From contig MEHH01000190.1 in NCBI GenBank assembly GCA_001940755.1, positions 1 to 5,729 of the forward strand: a DNA stretch of 5,729 nt, given 5' to 3'. A program made the translations under genes and the position numbers. The DNA is from Candidatus Heimdallarchaeota archaeon AB_125. Its GTDB lineage: Archaea; Asgardarchaeota; Heimdallarchaeia; Heimdallarchaeales; Heimdallarchaeaceae. Every line of letters begins with the position of its first letter. The first letter of the stretch is position 1. The notes beneath the pieces were generated by a model. That model was not told the DNA's origin. It did not search any database and saw only the letters and a program-made list of their open reading frames with translations. Below are positions 1 through 4,740 of this stretch, one piece after another.

Positions 1-585
1 ATTACATACTTATCTATTTACAAAGAGCTTACACTAGATGACCTGTCAGATTTACTAGGAAGGAGTAAATCCACAATTCATTATCATATTCAAATATTAC
101 TGGATTTAGAGATACTACTTGAAACTACAAGAAGTGGAAGCAAAATTCATTATTTCTCTATTAAACCAGAGGGTTTAGCTGGAGGTATCTTTCAAGATAT
201 TAGTTTTATGAAAAATCTGGATGATAGGGAACGTGGTGATTACTTTAGCGATGGGATAAATGCAATAAGAACCTTAGTTGCATCCATAGTTAAGTTACTT
301 AAGCTGCAGGATAGCAATTTTGAACAACAGAGTAAATCTACTGATTCTTTAACTTATAAACAATTGGAGTTAAAACTATGGGAAAATAGTGACTTTTTCC
401 TTAATATAACCCAATTCCCAAAAGGATTTCTCCCAATCTATCAAGAAGAATTGAATAAATTCACTCAAACTATCAAAAAGAAACTCAAGGAATTCCCCCC
501 GTCTTCAGAGGGAAGTGGTAATTTTGCATATTCACTGATTCTACCTGTTGGAAGGTTGTTAAAAGAACAATTTACAAAAAAGTAA
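1..585 (+). CDS. ArsR-like winged-helix transcriptional regulator, 5' end outside window
   Basis: The frame is open from base 1 to the TAA at 583-585, giving 194 visible residues. The first ATG in frame (208) lies after the DNA-binding domain and is not the real start. Visible residues 1-58 form a winged helix-turn-helix: helix TLDDLSDLLG at 11-20, recognition helix beginning SKSTIHYHI at 22-30, then a wing around ETTRSGSKIHYF at 41-52. This is the usual layout of ArsR/MarR-like archaeal repressors. The remaining 135 or so residues are helical and charged. They resemble no ligand-binding domain I can name and contain no cysteine pair for metal sensing. The protein probably binds DNA as a dimer in the cytoplasm; its target and signal are not visible. 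The TTCGAA array at 2007-2067 is a possible target, but nothing ties the two together except proximity. Sure of the HTH, unsure of the function. Confidence 0.85.
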   Translation: MTYLSIYKELTLDDLSDLLGRSKSTIHYHIQILLDLEILLETTRSGSKIHYFSIKPEGLAGGIFQDISFMKNLDDRERGDYFSDGINAIRTLVASIVKLLKLQDSNFEQQSKSTDSLTYKQLELKLWENSDFFLNITQFPKGFLPIYQEELNKFTQTIKKKLKEFPPSSEGSGNFAYSLILPVGRLLKEQFTKK

Positions 586-588
586 AAG

Positions 589-621
589 GAATATTCTACC
601 ATTACTTTATGGTAAATATTC
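589..621 (+). terminator. Hairpin just after the regulator stop codon
   Basis: The left arm GAATATTCTACCAT (589-602) and right arm ATGGTAAATATTC (609-621) pair along their whole length with one bulged base and a 6-nt loop. The hairpin starts 3 nt after the regulator TAA. No T-run follows on the + strand, and archaeal termination normally depends on T-tracts, so mRNA 3' end protection or an operator is equally possible. The structure is certain; its role is inferred. Confidence 0.5.
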
Positions 622-646
622 TGAATACAGTATACATGCGAAATTC

Positions 647-723
647 AAAAAATACTCCGAATATTTTAGAAATTCTTACTATTCCAATAACTCATTTAAA
701 GCTCAAACTTGTAATATTCGGAG
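647..723 (-). terminator. Long-loop inverted repeat plus T6 at the hydrolase 3' end
   Basis: A perfect 11-bp inverted repeat has arms at 655-665 (CTCCGAATATT) and 713-723 (AATATTCGGAG), 47 nt apart. The right-hand arm lies inside the last codons of the C45-type hydrolase. Read on the minus strand, the second arm is followed within a few bases by T6 (positions 652-647). That layout fits transcript termination or 3' end processing of the hydrolase mRNA. The large loop contains the stop codon, which is unusual for a terminator. Confidence 0.4.
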
Positions 724-1961
724 AATGTTTCATCAAAATTACCATTTTCTTTTTGGTTCTCCTTCAAGTAGAATTTTACTTCTAAACTCCTCTCATTACC
801 ATCGTATAAACTATGCCATAATGTTCGAGAAAATCCAGGTTGGTTTACTACTTCTTTCCGATAAATATCAGGTATCCATTCAGCAACTTTTGATGTTGTA
901 ACCTCTGAATTAGTTTTTTTTATGAATTCTTTTGTATATTTCTTGTTATTTCCTTTCAAAAATACTTCTAACTGCTTATATCTTTGAAATGAACTAGTTC
1001 CTGTCTTTACAAGAGAGAACTTCTCAGGAAAAGTTTTTAGGAAAAATCTTACGATTTTTCTTTCAGAAAATTGAGAGAGTGGATGGTTAGTTAGTAGTTG
1101 ATATTTTCCTTTGTTTTCTATCACCTGTGCATTACTTCTATCTGGTGAAAATTCAAAGACAAAAGAATTACCCTCTCTATCCGCAATAAGGTAATGACAT
1201 GGGATATTGGTAAAATAGTGTTTATTTTGTAATAAGGCTCTTTTCGCTTCTTCAACAGATGCACAATTATCCAGCAAATACCTCATACTTTGTAATTCAT
1301 TAAAACCAACTCCAACATTAGTAATCCTTTGATTCGAGTTTTGTGCCATTGCTATTTCATCACCATTTACACAAATCATTAATCCTTCTGAGTTTATTCC
1401 ATCTAATACTCCAGATAAATGTTCAAATGCTGAAATGTAAAGCGAAGCATAACCTCCATCCTCGGGATATATCTTTAAGATATATGGATCACCCATTATT
1501 GGTCTAACATTCTTCATCTCTTCTGGTATTTGTAATCCGAATAATTCAAAATTGGACACCCTCACAAAATCATAATTTCGACTTAAAATTCCAGTATTAG
1601 CATTTGTTGAAGCTGGAGAAAAATAAATGGATGAGCATCCAAATTCCTTACTCATATCCAGATTATTGTATGGAAGTGAAAAGCAATCGTAAAGTGGATT
1701 TTCATAGTCAATTCCAAACGAATCAGCTACTCCTTTAGCACGTTCAACTATTAGGGGATAATTATGTGTGAAATAATTCATACGTTGTTTAGACATACTA
1801 ATATCATCCGATTTTGTCGCTTCATTTGAATTAGAATGATTTTTTATTATCATCTCTGCTAGCTTTCTTCCTATTTCTCTATTTGTTCCTTCAAGATTCG
1901 CATATCTAACATTCATCAAGTGTTCTTTACTTCTTGTTAACAATTTTTCTGTATATTTCAA
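696..1961 (-). CDS. C45-type Ntn-hydrolase / acyl-CoA:6-aminopenicillanate acyltransferase-like
   Basis: This complete 421-residue protein belongs to the acyl-transferase-like (peptidase C45) branch of the Ntn-hydrolases, which hydrolyse or transfer linear amide bonds; the substrate cannot be read here. Family landmarks occur in order: ANLEGTNREIGRKLAE (21-36), the nucleophile region EFGCSS with Cys109, ILSRNYDF (125-132; Arg128, Asp131), GVLDGINSEGLMICVN (184-199), YLIADREGNSFVFEFSPD (257-274) and LLTNHPL (289-295). In fungal isopenicillin N acyltransferase the precursor is cut at a Gly-Cys bond. Gly108-Cys109 is the matching bond, so residues 1-108 may become a small subunit with Cys109 at the new N-terminus. 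No signal peptide is seen, so it is probably cytoplasmic. The start is TTG with GGTGG 6 nt upstream, and an in-frame TGA lies 15 nt before it. The ATG at residue 16 (1916) has no such motif, but homology begins only there, so it remains an alternative. Confidence 0.88.
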   Translation of the reverse strand: MKYTEKLLTRSKEHLMNVRYANLEGTNREIGRKLAEMIIKNHSNSNEATKSDDISMSKQRMNYFTHNYPLIVERAKGVADSFGIDYENPLYDCFSLPYNNLDMSKEFGCSSIYFSPASTNANTGILSRNYDFVRVSNFELFGLQIPEEMKNVRPIMGDPYILKIYPEDGGYASLYISAFEHLSGVLDGINSEGLMICVNGDEIAMAQNSNQRITNVGVGFNELQSMRYLLDNCASVEEAKRALLQNKHYFTNIPCHYLIADREGNSFVFEFSPDRSNAQVIENKGKYQLLTNHPLSQFSERKIVRFFLKTFPEKFSLVKTGTSSFQRYKQLEVFLKGNNKKYTKEFIKKTNSEVTTSKVAEWIPDIYRKEVVNQPGFSRTLWHSLYDGNERSLEVKFYLKENQKENGNFDETFSEYYKFEL

Positions 1962-1967
1962 CTCATA

Positions 1968-1972
1968 CCACC
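1968..1972 (-). promoter_or_regulatory. Shine-Dalgarno GGTGG of the hydrolase gene
   Basis: Minus-strand GGTGG ends 6 nt before the TTG at 1961. GGTG matches the archaeal 16S 3' tail consensus GGAGGTGATC. It favours TTG over the ATG at 1916, which follows only A-rich sequence. Confidence 0.55.
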
Positions 1973-2006
1973 ATCAATATTCATCTATTACTAAATAATT
2001 TCAATA

Positions 2007-2070
2007 TTCGAAACAATACTATATTTTCGAATATATAACATTTTCGAAATTAAACTATATTTTCGAATAT
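2007..2070. repeat. Four TTCGAA palindromes, operator-like array
   Basis: TTCGAA occurs at 2007-2012, 2026-2031, 2043-2048 and 2062-2067, with start-to-start spacings of 19, 17 and 19 bp. Copies two and four sit in an exact 17-bp direct repeat, ACTATATTTTCGAATAT (2018-2034 and 2054-2070), 36 bp apart. The spacing is just under two helical turns, so proteins bound at each site would lie on roughly the same face of the DNA. The array covers the likely hydrolase promoter, so repression of that gene is the simplest reading. The binding protein is unknown. Confidence 0.6.
2031..2038 (-). promoter_or_regulatory. Putative TATA box of the hydrolase gene
   Basis: Minus-strand TTATATAT lies between the second and third TTCGAA palindromes. 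Initiation about 25 nt downstream would give a leader of roughly 45 nt that includes the GGTGG motif. A nearer candidate, TTATTTAG (1999-1992), would start transcription at or inside the ribosome-binding site, so it is less likely. The surrounding A/T richness makes this call tentative. Confidence 0.35.
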
Positions 2071-2094
2071 TTTGTTAAAAGAATATTAAACTGA

Positions 2095-2219
2095 AGAAAA
2101 CGTGAATTAAAAGAGCTCAAATCAAATAAAATCATCAAACAGAAGGAAAAAAACCTGATGGTATGTCTACTAAAGGCATGACCCACTGGGATGGTCGAAC
2201 CTGGATGGAGAAAAACTAG
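2095..2219 (+). pseudogene. Possible broken gene tail with an A7 frame break and WDGRTW motif
   Basis: Inside the 310-bp gap (1962-2271) this stretch is richer in G+C than its surroundings and reads as protein in two frames. The first frame (2095-2154) gives RKRELKELKSNKIIKQKEK, a typical charged helix. The second, from 2154 to the TAG at 2217-2219, gives PDGMSTKGMTHWDGRTWMEKN. They join by a -1 step at A7 (2147-2153), where A AAA AAC (2148-2154) sits in the register of a classic slippery heptamer. No start codon precedes the join and a TGA at 2092-2094 closes the first frame upstream, so a decayed gene end is more likely than a functional frameshift. WDGRTW resembles the end of the short DUF2510 motif. 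An alternative is that only the 18-codon ORF from the ATG at 2163 is real, or that nothing here is coding. Confidence 0.22.
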
Positions 2220-2239
2220 TCTATCCTTCTTCAAAATCC

Positions 2240-2249
2240 TTTTTAATTT
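2240..2249 (+). promoter_or_regulatory. TATA-like box of the first VIPMC membrane-protein gene
   Basis: TTTTTAATTT is centred about 27 nt before the ATG at 2272, with an A-rich BRE-like stretch (AAAATCC) just upstream. No Shine-Dalgarno precedes the ATG, so initiation at or near the start codon (a leaderless mRNA) fits. A small palindrome, TAGC-TTA-GCTA (2257-2267), sits between box and start and could be a repressor site. Confidence 0.45.
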
Positions 2250-2271
2250 CAATTGGTAGCTTAGCTATTAG

Positions 2272-2625
2272 ATGATAGTTACAGAGAGACAAGAGGTAAA
2301 AAAATCTTCATCCTCTTCTAAAGATCTCACTGAAAATTCAAAAGCAATAGGGCTTTTTGTTTTTGCACAAATTTATATCTCAATAGTCTCTTGGATATTT
2401 TCATACTATTACTTTGGACTTGGTCCTTGTGGTTATGGTCAGATAGATGTAACAATTGCACCTATAGTATTCGGAATAGCACATCTAATTAACTATGGAT
2501 ATACAATAATTTCAAGAGAGAATATCAATGTTAGTTCGAAGAAAGCTATCCTTTTAGCTTCAATTAATTTACTAATATCTGCTGGAATATTGTTAGGTGG
2601 AATAGCGGTTATACCAATGTGTTGA
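2272..2625 (+). CDS. Small three-helix membrane protein, C-terminal VIPMC (copy 1)
   Basis: I do not recognise this 117-residue protein as a named family. It has a polar, Ser/Lys-rich N-terminus (residues 1-25, with a run of five Ser), then three hydrophobic segments at about 26-48, 59-80 and 91-115. The first loop carries FGLGPCGYG with Cys53, the second loop is basic (SRENINVSSKK), and the chain ends VIPMC with Cys117 as the last residue. By the positive-inside rule the N-terminus and second loop are cytoplasmic, which places Cys53 and Cys117 on the outer face, where they could form a disulfide. It is paralogous to the next gene, with the same topology, loop motif, Cys spacing (64 versus 63 residues) and ending. 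The ATG has no Shine-Dalgarno and appears to be leaderless. The role is unknown. Confidence 0.78.
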   Translation: MIVTERQEVKKSSSSSKDLTENSKAIGLFVFAQIYISIVSWIFSYYYFGLGPCGYGQIDVTIAPIVFGIAHLINYGYTIISRENINVSSKKAILLASINLLISAGILLGGIAVIPMC

Positions 2626-2630
2626 AGCTA

Positions 2631-2646
2631 TCTTTTTCTGTTTTAT
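2631..2646 (+). terminator. T-rich tract after the first VIPMC gene
   Basis: A pyrimidine tract with T5 (2633-2637) and T4 (2641-2644) begins a few bases after the TGA at 2623-2625. Such T-tracts are the known archaeal intrinsic termination signal. Together with the separate TATA box at 2675, it suggests the two paralogues are transcribed independently. Confidence 0.45.
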
Positions 2647-2674
2647 TCTAAATTCTCGAAAAATTAAGCTAAAC

Positions 2675-2682
2675 TATTTAAG
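2675..2682 (+). promoter_or_regulatory. TATA-like box of the second VIPMC membrane-protein gene
   Basis: TATTTAAG is centred about 30 nt before the ATG at 2708, behind an A-rich BRE-like region. No ribosome-binding motif lies between it and the ATG, so a leaderless or nearly leaderless transcript is expected, as for copy 1. Confidence 0.5.
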
Positions 2683-2707
2683 CTTTCAAACTAATAGTAC
2701 TTTTGAT

Positions 2708-3079
2708 ATGGTCATTCACAAGCAGCAAGGAGGCACAACAGAGAAGAAGAAAGTTCTTGAAACCAGAACTAATTTTTTCAAAAACAATGAGAAATTAATG
2801 TTTTTGTTTTTTGTAGCTCAAGCATGGGTAAGTATGCTTCCTTATCTCTATTCCCAACTTGTTTGGATAGATTTTGGTGTGGGTTGCGGTGGAGGTATGT
2901 TACCTTTCGTAAATTCTATTACAGTAATTTTTGTGATTGCTCCAGTATTCAATGTTCTTTACATTCTTTATCTTTATCTTAGGAAAGAAATTAATCTGAT
3001 TACAGCGCTGTTAGCTGCTATACTAAGTTCTGGTATAATTTTTATTACTGCTTTATTTATAGTAATACCAATGTGTTAA
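2708..3079 (+). CDS. Small three-helix membrane protein, C-terminal VIPMC (copy 2)
   Basis: This 123-residue protein is a diverged paralogue of the gene before it. It has a charged N-terminus (1-29) and hydrophobic segments at about 30-53, 66-90 and 96-120. The first loop has DFGVGCGGG with Cys60, the short second loop is LRKEIN, and the end is VIPMC with Cys123 last. Copy 1 and copy 2 share an Ala-Gln pair in helix 1 (FAQ/VAQ), the FGxG(P)CGxG loop, an IN dipeptide before helix 3 and the exact C-terminal five residues. The middle of each helix has otherwise diverged. The DNA of the last codons is also conserved (ATACCAATGTGTT in both). Predicted topology puts both cysteines outside. Tandem duplication and divergence are clear; function is unknown. 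The protein may be a small subunit or modulator of a membrane complex, but no partner is identified. Confidence 0.78.
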   Translation: MVIHKQQGGTTEKKKVLETRTNFFKNNEKLMFLFFVAQAWVSMLPYLYSQLVWIDFGVGCGGGMLPFVNSITVIFVIAPVFNVLYILYLYLRKEINLITALLAAILSSGIIFITALFIVIPMC

Positions 3080-3095
3080 AACTCTGGTAAATTCA

Positions 3096-3128
3096 TTTTT
3101 TCTAGTAAACTAATCTAGCAGTTTACTA
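3096..3128. terminator. T6 tract and 9-bp hairpin between convergent genes
   Basis: T6 (3096-3101) follows the TAA of the second VIPMC gene by 16 nt and can end the rightward transcript. Directly after it lies a perfect inverted repeat, TAGTAAACT (3103-3111) and AGTTTACTA (3120-3128), with an 8-nt loop. The last three bases of the right arm are the TAG stop codon of the permease on the other strand. Probably a shared 3' end structure for both converging transcripts. Confidence 0.5.
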
Positions 3129-4637
3129 TAATCCTACTCCGATCAAAAACAAAGAATAGCCTATACTAAGTACAGCAAACAATAATGTTAGAGGTAACAT
3201 TTTCCATATATATTGTAGAAAGGACATTCTATCTCCTTCTCGATTTAGTATTTCAAGTGTCATCAAAATAGTAATTGAACCTAAGGGGGAGAGAGAACCT
3301 CCTATATTTCCTCCTAAAACAAATCCAATCCAAAGCCCTGGAAGAATACCAGTTGGTAAGGTTTGGAAGATATATGAAAAAATTAAAGCTGCTGATGAGC
3401 CATTAAGAAAACCTGTTATTGGTAAACCTACAACCCCAATAATTACAGCTACTATCAATTGACCACCAATTGCTATATTTCCTGTTGCAGGGTCCGTTGT
3501 TAAGAAACGAGTCATAATGTTAGTTAGTGGTGACAATGCTCCAGAAGCAGTTAGAACACCCATTAAAACAAAAAGTGCTATGAAGAAAACAATCATTTCC
3601 CACTCTACTCCTTCTTCAAGATATTGTTTCAAATCAGCTTTGAAGAGAAAAATGCCTACAATTGCCACTATTAATGCAACGAATGCTACATCTGGGAATT
3701 CAAAAATTGTTTTCGTAAAACCATGAGTGCTAGTAGAAATCTCCTGAATGGAATTCATAGGTTTTGTCACAGCTCCTATTAATGTAGCATCAACTTGAAT
3801 GCTGGTCAGCAAGAAGCCGGCAAAAAGCAATCCTAAGAGAATAACTGATTTCCAGATATTCATTCTGTTTTCGATACCTGTCCAAGGATTGATTCTTCGT
3901 AACTGTTCTTTTTTCTCATCAGGGACTTCTATCATTATATCTTTGCGATAGATAAAGAAAAAGAAAGCAGTAGCAATCCCAAAGAAGAATATCGATATGG
4001 GAAGCATATAACCCATGAATGAAATAAAGCTAATATCTTTTGCTAATGTGCCTGGTTTAAGTAGATTAAAGAAAATAATATTTGGTAATGATGAAACGGG
4101 AGTAGGGAGTCCACCAATGATTGTGTTAATACCCACAAACAAAACATAGGGTCTTAATCTCAATTCAAGTTGTCTACAGATTACAACAGTCAAAGAACCT
4201 AAAAGAATTATTGCTGATAGATTATCAAAGAACATTGATACAAAGAAAGTTAATCCTCCTAATGATATCATCAATTTTCTTGGATCACCTTTTGTTAATT
4301 TAACAATAGAAAGAGAGATGAAATCAAAGAAACCAGCTCCACGAGTTATTGCAACAATTATACTAACTGAGAAAATAATAAGTATAGCCTCTACATTGAT
4401 CGTTCTAGCTAAAGCCTCTAGAAAATTATGTGGTACAGCTTCATAGCTTAGATTCTCTTCAAATCCTATTTCCCAATTCATAAAAAACATGTAGATTAAA
4501 GAAACTATAACAGCACCAGTAACAGTTATTTTAGTAGCATCTACTCCCTCTTTCATAAGCAGCAGTATTGTTGCGAGGACAATGAGTACTATTACGATTG
4601 TTGCTATCCATCCATAATTATCTAGTACACTTGCCAA
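3126..4637 (-). CDS. ArsB/NhaD-type permease (ion transporter superfamily)
   Basis: This complete 503-residue polytopic membrane protein has the two-repeat plan of the ArsB/NhaD/CitMHS branch of the ion transporter superfamily, whose members move arsenite, Na+ in exchange for H+, or organic anions. In the first half, SMFFDNLSAIILLG (134-147; Asp138, Asn139) is followed by NTIIGGLPTPVSSLPNII (171-188), the re-entrant substrate-binding motif. In the second half, EWEMIVFFIALFVLMG (345-360) is followed by GFLNGSSAALIF (409-420) and GGNIGGSLSPLGSI (442-455). About 10-12 membrane helices are expected, with a charged cytoplasmic loop at about 231-262. The second-half counterpart of DN reads LNGSS, with no Asp. 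Substrate cannot be assigned, and there is no ArsA, ArsR-metal site or Nha partner nearby. The start is TTG (4637), directly after an in-frame TAG, behind GGTGAT; the next Met (28) would remove helix 1. Confidence 0.9.
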   Translation of the reverse strand: MASVLDNYGWIATIVIVLIVLATILLLMKEGVDATKITVTGAVIVSLIYMFFMNWEIGFEENLSYEAVPHNFLEALARTINVEAILIIFSVSIIVAITRGAGFFDFISLSIVKLTKGDPRKLMISLGGLTFFVSMFFDNLSAIILLGSLTVVICRQLELRLRPYVLFVGINTIIGGLPTPVSSLPNIIFFNLLKPGTLAKDISFISFMGYMLPISIFFFGIATAFFFFIYRKDIMIEVPDEKKEQLRRINPWTGIENRMNIWKSVILLGLLFAGFLLTSIQVDATLIGAVTKPMNSIQEISTSTHGFTKTIFEFPDVAFVALIVAIVGIFLFKADLKQYLEEGVEWEMIVFFIALFVLMGVLTASGALSPLTNIMTRFLTTDPATGNIAIGGQLIVAVIIGVVGLPITGFLNGSSAALIFSYIFQTLPTGILPGLWIGFVLGGNIGGSLSPLGSITILMTLEILNREGDRMSFLQYIWKMLPLTLLFAVLSIGYSLFLIGVGL

Positions 4638-4640
4638 CTA

Positions 4641-4646
4641 ATCACC
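4641..4646 (-). promoter_or_regulatory. Shine-Dalgarno GGTGAT of the permease gene
   Basis: Minus-strand GGTGAT, a six-base match to the archaeal anti-Shine-Dalgarno complement, ends 3 nt before the TTG at 4637. It supports the TTG start, as does the need to keep the first membrane helix. Confidence 0.6.
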
Positions 4647-4669
4647 AATATAACTCATTCTCATTTTAG

Positions 4670-4694
4670 TTTTAAACCAAGACTCTCTTGGTTT
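4670..4694 (-). promoter_or_regulatory. TATA box and overlapping perfect palindrome before the permease
   Basis: AAACCAAGA (4674-4682) and TCTTGGTTT (4686-4694) form a perfect 9-bp inverted repeat around CTC. On the minus strand its inner edge runs into TTTAAAA (4676-4670), a TATA-like box about 36 nt before the TTG. Initiation about 25 nt downstream would leave a leader of about 10 nt that still contains GGTGAT. A repressor on the palindrome would block TBP/TFB, so operator is my first reading. The alternative is a terminator hairpin for the upstream Glu/Lys-rich gene. Confidence 0.5.
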
Positions 4695-4701
4695 TATTAA
4701 G

Positions 4702-4722
4702 GTTTGATTTTGCATATCAAAC
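4702..4722 (-). terminator. 7-bp hairpin after the Glu/Lys-rich gene
   Basis: GTTTGAT (4702-4708) and ATCAAAC (4716-4722) form a perfect stem with a 7-nt loop, starting about 18 nt after the TAA at 4743-4741. No T-run follows on the minus strand. It may mark or protect the mRNA 3' end, and with the palindrome at 4674-4694 it makes two hairpins in a 103-bp gap. Confidence 0.35.
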
Positions 4723-4740
4723 GGTAATATTTATTCTATT

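Noticed and set aside
208..585. A 125-residue gene starting at the ATG at 208.
   Set aside because: The same frame is open to base 1 and encodes a clear winged helix upstream of that ATG, so it is the tail of a longer gene.
2007..2070. CRISPR-like short repeat array.
   Set aside because: The repeats are 6-17 bp with spacers of about 11-13 bp that are themselves A/T-rich and similar, which is far too short for a CRISPR array.
2150..2216. tRNA-like or other structured RNA in the GC-richer patch (it contains GGTTCGACC on the - strand, similar to a T-loop).
   Set aside because: No acceptor, D or anticodon stems could be paired around it, and only short local hairpins form.
2055..2252. 65-codon ORF on the - strand with TTG start (contains HPGSTIPVGHAFSRH).
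   Set aside because: No ribosome-binding motif, no family resemblance, and it runs into the TTCGAA array. The + strand reading with WDGRTW looks more protein-like, although neither is secure.
2611..2625. C-terminal Cys as a eukaryote-like prenylation (CaaX, CC or CXC) signal.
   Set aside because: The Cys is the last residue, preceded by hydrophobic helix and Pro-Met. It has no aaX tail or second Cys, and predicted topology puts it outside the cell.
3517..3726. 69-codon ORF on the + strand.
   Set aside because: It lies wholly inside the well-supported permease gene on the other strand and resembles no protein.
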